From an uncultured Pelagibacteraceae bacterium (GTDB lineage: Bacteria > Pseudomonadota > Alphaproteobacteria > Pelagibacterales > Pelagibacteraceae), in NCBI GenBank assembly GCA_902560805.1, contig CACENW010000001.1, positions 186,001 to 250,000 of the forward strand: 64,000 nt of DNA. Direction: 5' to 3'. How positions within the stretch are numbered: position 1 is the first letter of the stretch; each line of letters opens with the position of its first letter. The position numbers and the translations under genes were made by a program. The notes beneath the pieces were generated by a model that saw only the letters and a list, made by a program, of their open reading frames with translations, made no database searches and was not told the DNA's origin. Below are positions 16,145 through 23,871 of this stretch, in pieces.

Positions 16145-17470
16145 ATGGCTAAAGACTTATTTAAAATTGCAAAACAAAAAAAAATTAAATATTTTTTAAT
16201 TAGCTTTGTAGATCTTTTTGGAGTTTTGAGATCTAAGCTTGTTCCAGCTCATGCGATAAAAGAAATGCAAACTGCAGGTGCAGGTTTTGCTGGTTTTGCA
16301 GCATGGCTAGATATGACACCAGCGGACTCTGATATGTTTGGGATCCCCGATCCTGATAGCTTAATTCAATTACCTTGGAATAAAGAAGTTGGATGGTTAG
16401 CATCTGATTTATGGATGAACGGTAAACCAGTAGAAGCATCGCCAAGAGTAATGTTAAAAAATCAAATCAAAAAACTAAAAACACAAAATTTGACAATGAA
16501 ATCAGGTGTTGAATGTGAGTATTTTCTAATATCACTTGATGGAGATTCAATTGCAGACCCAAGAGATACACAATCAAAACCTTGCTACGATCAATCTGCA
16601 CTGATGAGAAGATATGATTTAATAAAAGAAATTTGCGATTGTATGATTGAAATGGGATGGGGCCCATATCAAAATGATCATGAGGATGCAAACGGACAGT
16701 TTGAGATGAATTGGGATTACTCTGATTGCTTAGAAACTGCAGATAGACACACATTTTTTAAATACATGGTGAAAACAATTGCTGAAAAACATGGATTAAG
16801 AGCGACCTTCATGCCTAAGCCATTTAATAATTTAACAGGTAATGGGTGTCATGCTCACGTATCAGTTTGGCAAGGTAAAAAAAATATGTTTTTAGATAAG
16901 TCTGATAAACTTGGATTAAGTAAAATTGCCTATAATTTTTTAGGTGGAGTAATTAAAAATGCATCATCGTTATCAGCATTTTTTAATCCAACAATTAATA
17001 GCTATAGAAGAATAAATGCACCACCTACGAAATCTGGAGCATCATGGTCACCAAGTAGTATTTCTTATACAGGCAACAATCGAACTCACATGATTAGAAT
17101 ACCTGATCCAGGAAGGTTTGAATTAAGATTAATGGATGGATCTGCAAATCCATATTTATTACAAGCTAGTATTTTAGCTGCTGGATTAGATGGTTTGAAA
17201 AATAAAATTGATCCAGGTAATCCTTTGCACTGTAATATGTACGAAGACTTTGCTAAATATCCTGACTTACCAAAGTTACCAGATGAGTTAGATCAATCAC
17301 TTTCTCAATTAAAAGATAATAAAAGTATGAAAGAAGCATTTGGATCTGATGTTATTTCAAGCTATGTAAAATTAAGAAACACAGAAATCAAAGAATTTAA
17401 ATCAAAAGAAAGTTTTGACAAAGCTAAAGCAGTCACGAAATGGGAAAAAGATAATACATTGGATTGTTAG
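16145..17470 (+). CDS. gmaS: gamma-glutamylmethylamide synthetase / GlnT-type glutamine synthetase
   Basis: This 441-residue enzyme matches the GlnT/GmaS branch of glutamine synthetases along its whole length. It has an N-terminal beta-grasp (YFLISFVDLFGVLRSKLVP), VECEYFLIS, YQNDHEDANGQFEMNWDY, a NGCHAHVSVW nucleotide loop, NRTHMIRIPDPGRFELR, and the ending WEKDNTLDC typical of this branch. GmaS joins methylamine to glutamate with ATP, the first step of the N-methylglutamate pathway; GlnT proteins can also make glutamine. The neighbourhood (mgsABC, amt, DAO flavoprotein) favours GmaS. The next gene starts three bases after its stop. Sequence alone cannot separate the two activities. Confidence 0.85.
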   Translation: MAKDLFKIAKQKKIKYFLISFVDLFGVLRSKLVPAHAIKEMQTAGAGFAGFAAWLDMTPADSDMFGIPDPDSLIQLPWNKEVGWLASDLWMNGKPVEASPRVMLKNQIKKLKTQNLTMKSGVECEYFLISLDGDSIADPRDTQSKPCYDQSALMRRYDLIKEICDCMIEMGWGPYQNDHEDANGQFEMNWDYSDCLETADRHTFFKYMVKTIAEKHGLRATFMPKPFNNLTGNGCHAHVSVWQGKKNMFLDKSDKLGLSKIAYNFLGGVIKNASSLSAFFNPTINSYRRINAPPTKSGASWSPSSISYTGNNRTHMIRIPDPGRFELRLMDGSANPYLLQASILAAGLDGLKNKIDPGNPLHCNMYEDFAKYPDLPKLPDELDQSLSQLKDNKSMKEAFGSDVISSYVKLRNTEIKEFKSKESFDKAKAVTKWEKDNTLDC

Positions 17471-17473
17471 TTT

Positions 17474-18604
17474 ATGAGTATTTTATCTAACGGTCATCAA
17501 TGGAAATTGACTGAATTTGTAGATAATAAGAAATATTCATTTGATAGAGACCAAATCTTAAACTCATTAACATCAAAAGATATCGATGATGCTTTCAATT
17601 CTATTTCAAAATGGGAAGGATACTCCCCTACACCTTTAGTTAAATTAAACAAATTATCAAAAGAATTAAATTTAAAAAATATTTTTTATAAAGACGAAAA
17701 TAAAAGATTTAATTTAAAGTCTTTCAAGGCTCTAGGAGGAGCATATGCAGTAGAAAAAGTTACTAAAGGAAATAAAGAAATAGTCGTAGCAACTGCTACA
17801 GCTGGAAACCATGGTAGGTCTGTTGCCTGGGGTGCAAAAAGATTAGGTTTAAAATGTAAAATTTTTATAAGTGAATTTGTAAGTGATGCAAGAGGCAAAG
17901 CTATGGAAGCACTTGGTGCAGAAGTCATAAAAGTTAAAGGCAATTATGAAAACTCTTTGATTGAATGCATTAAACAATCTACAGAAAATAATTGGCAAAT
18001 TGTTCAGGATGTTGCTTGGAAAGATTATATGCTAGTACCTAAATATACAATGTCTGGTTATTCAGTCATGATGAAGGAAATAGCTGAACAAATAAATAAT
18101 GAAAAAATTTCTCATATTATTTTACAAGCTGGAGTTGGTGGCATGGCTGGTGCAATGGTAGCTGGAATAGCAAGATATCTAGATAATATTCCAACAATAA
18201 TTGTTGTGGAACCAGATAGTGCGGCTTGTGTGATGGAAAGTATTAAAACTGGAAAAATAGAAAAAATTGATATTAAAAGAGAAAGTTTAATGGGCGGGAT
18301 GTCGTGTGGAGAAGTGTCACTTGTGCCATGGGAAATCTTAAAAAACTCAGTTAAACATTGTATAAGTTTACCTGACGATGATATTGCAAAAACTATGAAA
18401 TTACTTGGAAATGCAAGCTTTAGTGAAGAGAGTATAATTGCAGGTGAAAATGCAGCTCCAGGAGTAATTAGTTTAATTGCAAGCTACGAAGATGAAACAA
18501 TTAAGAATAAAATAAAGCTTAATGAAAAATCTAATGTGTTAATTTTTGGTTGCGAGGGCGATACCGATCAAGAAATGTATCAAAAATTAGTAAACCAAAA
18601 ATAA
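17474..18604 (+). CDS. diaminopropionate ammonia-lyase-like PLP enzyme
   Basis: This 376-residue protein belongs to the fold-type II PLP enzymes (tryptophan synthase beta family). The PLP lysine lies in RFNLKSFKALGGAYA, the cofactor-contacting loop is TATAGNHGRSVAWGA, the glycine loop is LQAGVGGMAGAMVAG, and the end carries GCEGDTD. These features resemble diaminopropionate ammonia-lyase more than threonine deaminase. Reaction would be elimination of ammonia from a 2,3-diamino or beta-substituted amino acid, giving a keto acid. It follows gmaS with a three-base gap, so it may feed ammonia or keto acids into the same nitrogen metabolism. Substrate is uncertain. Confidence 0.78.
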   Translation: MSILSNGHQWKLTEFVDNKKYSFDRDQILNSLTSKDIDDAFNSISKWEGYSPTPLVKLNKLSKELNLKNIFYKDENKRFNLKSFKALGGAYAVEKVTKGNKEIVVATATAGNHGRSVAWGAKRLGLKCKIFISEFVSDARGKAMEALGAEVIKVKGNYENSLIECIKQSTENNWQIVQDVAWKDYMLVPKYTMSGYSVMMKEIAEQINNEKISHIILQAGVGGMAGAMVAGIARYLDNIPTIIVVEPDSAACVMESIKTGKIEKIDIKRESLMGGMSCGEVSLVPWEILKNSVKHCISLPDDDIAKTMKLLGNASFSEESIIAGENAAPGVISLIASYEDETIKNKIKLNEKSNVLIFGCEGDTDQEMYQKLVNQK

Positions 18605-18609
18605 TTATA

Positions 18610-20031
18610 ATGAAAAGCACAGGAATATTTTGGATTAGAGAAGATTTTAGAATTCATAATAATCCAGCTCTTTCCTTTGCAACCAATAATCACGACAACG
18701 TGGTTGCACTATATATTTATAACAATGTTGAATTTGATAACAAAAGAGAAGCTCAGAAATGGTGGTTATTTAAATCATTAGAGTCAATAAAAACAGAACT
18801 TTCAAAGTTTAAAATCAATCTTGAAATTTTAAAAGGTGATGAATTGGATATTTTTTCAAAACTGAAAAAAAAAGATAATGCATGTATCTATTGGAATAAA
18901 ATTTATGAACCAGATGTTATATCTAAAGGAAAAAAAATAAGAGATCTATTTGTAAAAAACGAAATAGAATACAAATATTTTATAGGAAATATTTTAAATG
19001 AATTTCAAGAAGTAACTAAAAATGATGGTACACCATTTAAAGTATTTACACCTTTCTGGAGAACTGCTGAACAAATTTATCTAAATAAACCTCCCAGCAA
19101 AAATTACATTGTAAAAAAGAAAACTAAAGCAATAAATTTTTTTAAAAATTCTATAGATCTCAAGAATATTTTACCCAATAAAAAATGGTATGAAAAATTT
19201 GATAAATATTGGAAAGTTTCAGAAAATGATTCTCAAAAAATCCTTAAAGATTTGTTAGAAAATAAAATTAAGGATTATGGAACAAATAGAGATATTCCTT
19301 CTATAAACGGTACTTCTAGGTTGTCTCCGTATTTAAAATTTGGTCAAATTCATGTAAATACAATTTGGAAAAAGTGTAATGAACTAAAATCAAAAGGAAT
19401 TGGTTATAGAAAGTATATAAACGAATTAGGTTGGCGTGAATTTTCCCACAGTCTAATTAATTATTTTCCTGAATTTTTAAAAGGTAACTTTAGAAAAGAA
19501 TTCGATAAATTTCCATGGACTAAAAATGAAAAATTTTTAAAAGCATGGAAAAAAGGTATGACGGGTTATCCTATTGTTGATGCTGGTATGAGAGAGTTAT
19601 ACGAAACTGGATGGATGCATAATAGAATAAGAATGGTTGTGGGATCCTTTTTAGTTAAACATTTGAGAATTAATTGGATAGAAGGAGAGAAGCATTTTAG
19701 AAACTGCTTACTTGATTTTAATAAAGCTAATAATGTTGCACAATGGCAATGGGTTGCAGGTTGTGGAGCTGATGCTGCACCATACTTTAGAATTTTTAAT
19801 CCTATTCTTCAGGGTGAAAAGTTTGACAAGGAGGGGATATATGTAAAAAAATGGGTTCCTGAATTAAACAAAGTTCCTGCAAAATTTATTCACAAACCTT
19901 GGGAAATGGAAGTAAAGTATCAAGAAGCTATCAAAACAGTTATTGGTAAAGACTACCCACAACCAATAGTTATTCATGAAAAAGCAAGAGCTGATGCGTT
20001 GGATGCATTTCAATCTCTGAAGAAAAAATAA
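18610..20031 (+). CDS. phrB: deoxyribodipyrimidine photolyase family protein
   Basis: The start is taken at ATG 18610, five bases after the previous stop; an upstream in-frame ATG at 18550 lies inside the lyase gene. The 473-residue protein has an N-terminal antenna domain (IFWIREDFRIHNNPALSFA) and a C-terminal FAD domain. The FAD domain carries the photolyase landmarks NGTSRLSPYLKFGQIH, LGWREFSH, GYPIVDAGMRELYETGWMHNR and NNVAQWQWVAG. The enzyme repairs UV-induced pyrimidine dimers using blue light, expected for a surface-ocean bacterium. Class I CPD photolyase is likely; a cryptochrome-like role cannot be excluded. Confidence 0.9.
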   Translation: MKSTGIFWIREDFRIHNNPALSFATNNHDNVVALYIYNNVEFDNKREAQKWWLFKSLESIKTELSKFKINLEILKGDELDIFSKLKKKDNACIYWNKIYEPDVISKGKKIRDLFVKNEIEYKYFIGNILNEFQEVTKNDGTPFKVFTPFWRTAEQIYLNKPPSKNYIVKKKTKAINFFKNSIDLKNILPNKKWYEKFDKYWKVSENDSQKILKDLLENKIKDYGTNRDIPSINGTSRLSPYLKFGQIHVNTIWKKCNELKSKGIGYRKYINELGWREFSHSLINYFPEFLKGNFRKEFDKFPWTKNEKFLKAWKKGMTGYPIVDAGMRELYETGWMHNRIRMVVGSFLVKHLRINWIEGEKHFRNCLLDFNKANNVAQWQWVAGCGADAAPYFRIFNPILQGEKFDKEGIYVKKWVPELNKVPAKFIHKPWEMEVKYQEAIKTVIGKDYPQPIVIHEKARADALDAFQSLKKK

Positions 20032-20032
20032 C

Positions 20033-20452
20033 TTATTCTCCCAAAAAATGGTGAATTATAGATCTTTTTTGATCCTCTAATCTATGTTCAAACAAATAGA
20101 GACCTTGCCAAGTACCAAGTAATAATTCTTTATTTTTAACACTAAGAGAAATTTGATTATTTGTTAATGCAGATTTTATATGAGCTGGCATATCATCTTT
20201 ACCCTCAGTTGTATGAACATAAAGCGAATTATCCATTGGTACTAATTTATCAAAATATTTTATCAAATCAGTTTGCACGTCTGGGTCAGCATTTTCCTGT
20301 ATAATTAAAGATGCACTTGTGTGTTGGATACTTAAATTTAAAATTCCATTCTTGAAATTATTTCCATTTATCCAATCAAGAGTTTGATCAGTAAATTCAT
20401 ATAACTTTTGACCATTGGTATTTATTTGAAGATTAAAAAATTCTTGTTTCAT
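20033..20452 (-). CDS. YjbQ/UPF0047 family protein
   Basis: This 139-residue protein has the hallmark UPF0047 motifs HTSASLIIQENADPDV, EGKDDMPAHIK and LLGTWQGLYLFEHR. The family has reported thiamine-phosphate-synthase side activity, but its main role is unsettled. It overlaps the zapE stop by four bases (ATGA) and is the last gene of a minus-strand run. It converges on the photolyase gene with only one base between the stops. Confidence 0.9.
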   Translation of the reverse strand: MKQEFFNLQINTNGQKLYEFTDQTLDWINGNNFKNGILNLSIQHTSASLIIQENADPDVQTDLIKYFDKLVPMDNSLYVHTTEGKDDMPAHIKSALTNNQISLSVKNKELLLGTWQGLYLFEHRLEDQKRSIIHHFLGE

Positions 20453-21501
20453 GAATTCAACGCTCTGGATGTTAATTCATATAATCTACTGATTGTTCTT
20501 TCAAATGGTTTTTCTAATAGTTTTGAGGATGTAAATTTATCTAAACTTTGATCAGCTGTTACTGCAATTGGGATGCTATTGTCATAAATTATGTCTAATA
20601 AAGTAATAAGCCTTTGCTGTTGATTAGAATTAAAATTATCAAACTGTGGTATTTGATCGATCACAATAAAACTACAATTTTTAGTAATTTCTAAATAGTC
20701 TTCTGCACCTAAATTTTGATCACATAATGTTTTAAAATCAAATCTAGCCACTCCTTCATAAAAATTTTCTATTTTAAAGTTTCTTCCTTTAACATTAATT
20801 ATTTTCTCAGTTTTTTTTTTATCTTTTGTAATAGTTCTAAAAAATTTATTTATTTTAAAATTAGTTTCTTCATCAAGTGGAAAAAAGTATCTATCTTGAA
20901 TTTTAGATTTTCTATAATCGTCTTCAATTACAAGTTCGTATTGAAAAGATTGATCCTCCATTATTTTTATAAATGGTTTGAATTGATCTCTTTGAAGACC
21001 ATCTTTATAAAGTTCAGCGATTTTAGTATTTGAAGTTACAATTATTTTTATATCTTCTTTGAAGATTTGATCAAACAACTTTCCTAAAATCATGGCATCA
21101 ACTATGTTAGTTACTTGAAACTCATCAAAGTAAATTAAGAAAGCTTTTGATTTTAAATCTTTAACAAATTCATTAATAATATTTTCTTGGTTATCACCTT
21201 TTCTTTCATGAACAAAATTATGAAAACTCAACATAAACTCATTAAAATGTAATCTTAATTTCTTGTGATCTAATTGATCAAAAAAGAAATCTAAAATCAT
21301 TGTCTTGCCTACACCAACATCTCCATATAAATAAAACCCCTTTTTAAAAGATTGGCTCATAAAAATTTTTGATATTAATGATTGGAAATTACCATTATGG
21401 TACTCTTGTAGTTTTTTTAATAAATCTATCTGGCTAGAATTAATTTCTAGATTTTGTTTTTTGCAGTGAAATATAAATTCTTTTTCAAAAGATATTGCCA
21501 T
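20449..21501 (-). CDS. zapE: ZapE/AFG1-like AAA ATPase
   Basis: This 350-residue ATPase has Walker A (GDVGVGKT, residues 60-67), Walker B in FLIYFDEFQVTNIVDAM, and the AFG1-type FNEFM and VVTSNT-like (IIVTSNTKI) sensor segments. Bacterial ZapE acts in cell division and envelope stress; mitochondrial AFG1 acts in protein quality control. Its start overlaps the cupin stop by one base (TAATG), and its end overlaps yjbQ. Confidence 0.88.
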   Translation of the reverse strand: MAISFEKEFIFHCKKQNLEINSSQIDLLKKLQEYHNGNFQSLISKIFMSQSFKKGFYLYGDVGVGKTMILDFFFDQLDHKKLRLHFNEFMLSFHNFVHERKGDNQENIINEFVKDLKSKAFLIYFDEFQVTNIVDAMILGKLFDQIFKEDIKIIVTSNTKIAELYKDGLQRDQFKPFIKIMEDQSFQYELVIEDDYRKSKIQDRYFFPLDEETNFKINKFFRTITKDKKKTEKIINVKGRNFKIENFYEGVARFDFKTLCDQNLGAEDYLEITKNCSFIVIDQIPQFDNFNSNQQQRLITLLDIIYDNSIPIAVTADQSLDKFTSSKLLEKPFERTISRLYELTSRALNS

Positions 21502-21932
21502 TAATTTCTTTTAGTTTTAAAATCGATACCATATTCTGAACGAGGTCCTTTTCGTAAACCAAATGGTCCTGGAATAAATATTGTCATTGGTTTTGTACCT
21601 GGTTTTAAATCAACTCTATGAAAAGAGTTTGCGGATCTAAAACCTATGTATCCTGGCTTTCTCCAAAATCTTCCATTTTTTGTGGTTTCCCAATACCCTC
21701 CTCTTAAGATTATAGTAATGTAAGGGCATAAATGGTTATGCACTCCATCGCCATGATCATCATCTAACATTTCATGAATTAAAATATTAAATGGAAACCA
21801 TTTAGGTCTGTTCCTGAATATGACATAATATCTATTCATCCACGGTTTTGCTTCTTCAAATTTTGGGTGTGATGGTCCTCTATCTAGAACTACTTTTTTT
21901 CGACCGATCTTCTCTAAAAATTTCAAGATCAT
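21501..21932 (-). CDS. cupin-fold protein of unknown function
   Basis: This 143-residue protein shows a cupin-like metal-binding pattern, HEMLDDDHGDGVHNHLCPY followed about 45 residues later by a histidine in SANSFHRVDL, inside a predicted beta-barrel (ITIILRGGYWET, KPGYIGFR). The extra histidines make a non-haem metal site plausible. It lies two bases after the bamB-like gene and overlaps zapE by one base. I cannot assign a substrate. Confidence 0.75.
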   Translation of the reverse strand: MILKFLEKIGRKKVVLDRGPSHPKFEEAKPWMNRYYVIFRNRPKWFPFNILIHEMLDDDHGDGVHNHLCPYITIILRGGYWETTKNGRFWRKPGYIGFRSANSFHRVDLKPGTKPMTIFIPGPFGLRKGPRSEYGIDFKTKRN

Positions 21933-21934
21933 AT

Positions 21935-23233
21935 TTAATTGTATTGTACGATAGAACCGTTTCTTACTACATACAAATTATTATTAAATATAAATGGCTC
22001 TGAAACTATGTCTCCAGAAACCTTTTCAATGTTTAAAACTTTTCCTTCACTTAAATCAGCTATTATTATTTTTCCATCAGAATTTGTTAAATATAAATTG
22101 GTATTACCTATAACAAAACCAACCGGTTGAATATCTTTTCTTTTTTTGGTTTTATAATTGTTAAAAAGATCTGTAATTCTAAGTATATTTCCTTTATTTT
22201 TTTCAATTACATACAAGAAACCATCGTTTGAAACCGAGAAAATCAAATTACCAGTAATTATTGGAGTAATGTTGGAATTTAAATTATTAATCCAATTAAC
22301 AACCCCTGTTTTTACATCCATAGAGTAAAATTCATTTTTATTATTTGAAAAAAAGATGGATTTTCCATCTGATACTAGTTTTGATATTTTAAAATTATAT
22401 GTTTCATTAATGATACTGCTACTTTGAGTTGGTAATTGCCAAGTGATTAATCCAGTTTCAATATCAACTGCTGTGATATCTCCGATTGAGTTACTAAATA
22501 CTACCATTTCATCAATTATAATTAATGAATATTTCACATTTGATATTGTAAATGAGTCTTCTGTTTTCAAATTCCAACATTCAGACCCATCTTCAATTTT
22601 GTAGCATCTCAATGTATTTTTATAATCAACTACAAAAAATTTATTCTTATAACTTTTGATATCTGAATTAAATGGATAGGTATTATTTTTTGACCAATTT
22701 AACTCCCCAGTATCAAGACTAACTGAGTAATATTTAGCAATACTGTCAGTAATGAAAATATTATTTTCTTTAATTGTAAAATTTAATTTAGGCCTTAATT
22801 TTTTTTCAGACTTTGTGTAATGATTTTTTTTCCATAATACTTTTTTATTATTGTCATATCTAATTATTGTACCCTTTTTATCAAAGAAAATTATACCGTC
22901 TGACAAGAAAATTGGTTTGTAATTAAGATTGTTTATTTCATCTAACTTTGAGAATTTAAAACTACCAATTTTTTTAAAAACACCATCATATATTTGCGCA
23001 CCATAGTTATTTGTATTATCAATTATTTTTTTAGATGTTCTTAATCCTGATAAATTCAACTTAACTTCTTGATTAAATTCAGAAGCTTTTACTTCTTCTT
23101 CTGCAAATATTTTTTTTACATTTTCTTTTTTTGATAAATCTTTGTCCTTTTCTTTCCAAATTCTTGAATTTTCATTGAAAGAACAATTATTTAGAAGAAA
23201 AAATGCAATAAATAATGCTAATAGTCTATTCAC
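21935..23233 (-). CDS. bamB: BamB-like beta-propeller lipoprotein
   Basis: This 432-residue protein has a signal sequence with a probable lipidation cysteine (MNRLLALFIAFFLLNNC, Cys about 17), although asparagine before the cysteine is unusual. It continues with repeated PQQ-propeller blades: DTGELNWSKNN, EDGSECWNLKT, ETGLITWQLPT, KTGVVNWINNL. BamB helps the BAM complex insert outer-membrane proteins. It overlaps the YfgM-like gene by eight bases, an arrangement known in other proteobacteria, which supports the call. The usual neighbouring der GTPase gene is absent here. Confidence 0.85.
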   Translation of the reverse strand: MNRLLALFIAFFLLNNCSFNENSRIWKEKDKDLSKKENVKKIFAEEEVKASEFNQEVKLNLSGLRTSKKIIDNTNNYGAQIYDGVFKKIGSFKFSKLDEINNLNYKPIFLSDGIIFFDKKGTIIRYDNNKKVLWKKNHYTKSEKKLRPKLNFTIKENNIFITDSIAKYYSVSLDTGELNWSKNNTYPFNSDIKSYKNKFFVVDYKNTLRCYKIEDGSECWNLKTEDSFTISNVKYSLIIIDEMVVFSNSIGDITAVDIETGLITWQLPTQSSSIINETYNFKISKLVSDGKSIFFSNNKNEFYSMDVKTGVVNWINNLNSNITPIITGNLIFSVSNDGFLYVIEKNKGNILRITDLFNNYKTKKRKDIQPVGFVIGNTNLYLTNSDGKIIIADLSEGKVLNIEKVSGDIVSEPFIFNNNLYVVRNGSIVQYN

Positions 23234-23870
23234 TCAAATCTCTGTTTAATCTTTTCTCTGATTCTATTCTTATATCTGGATTTGGATTTTCTAAAGTTGT
23301 TATTTGTTCAAAAAACTCTTTTGCTTTCTGTTTTTGATCTTGTGCATAAAAATACTCAGCCATTAAGTATAATGCGTGTGATTTCCATACACTCTCCGAA
23401 TTAATTAATGGATTTAGCATATTTAGTAAATCAGCTTCATTTGCCTGATCTGCATTAAATAGTGCCTTCTTATAAATAACCAAATTTTTAATTTCTTTAT
23501 CTAGTGATGTTTCATCAATTATGACATCAAATAATTTATTAACCTCGCTTTGATCAGAAAGGAGGCTGTTATCAATTATAAAATAAAGAGAGAGAGGAGA
23601 ATAAGTTGGATCTTTTTGATTAATTATCTCCAATAATTTATTTAAAGTTATGTCTTTAGAACTTTCAGAATGATCGATCGTGATTGCATTAAAATTATCA
23701 GATATCTGTCTTTTTTTATCAGTTGTATATTTATCATAACTGTAAACACCTATTACTATTAAAACTAATATAATAACTGAAGAAATTAGAAGTTTTTTGT
23801 TATTAACAAAAAAGTTCTTAATTTTTTCGTTTCTAGTATTTGCATTTATTATTGATAAATCTTCATCCAT
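23226..23870 (-). CDS. YfgM-like membrane-anchored TPR protein
   Basis: This 214-residue protein has a 30-residue cytoplasmic start, a transmembrane helix at about 28-45 (LLISSVIILVLIVIGVYSY) and a helical periplasmic part with a TPR-like repeat near the C-terminus (HALYLMAEYFYAQDQKQKAKEFFEQI). This matches YfgM, a periplasmic chaperone-network protein that works near the Sec translocon. It begins one base after the aconitase stop and overlaps bamB by eight bases. Confidence 0.78.
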   Translation of the reverse strand: MDEDLSIINANTRNEKIKNFFVNNKKLLISSVIILVLIVIGVYSYDKYTTDKKRQISDNFNAITIDHSESSKDITLNKLLEIINQKDPTYSPLSLYFIIDNSLLSDQSEVNKLFDVIIDETSLDKEIKNLVIYKKALFNADQANEADLLNMLNPLINSESVWKSHALYLMAEYFYAQDQKQKAKEFFEQITTLENPNPDIRIESEKRLNRDLSE

Positions 23871-23871
23871 A

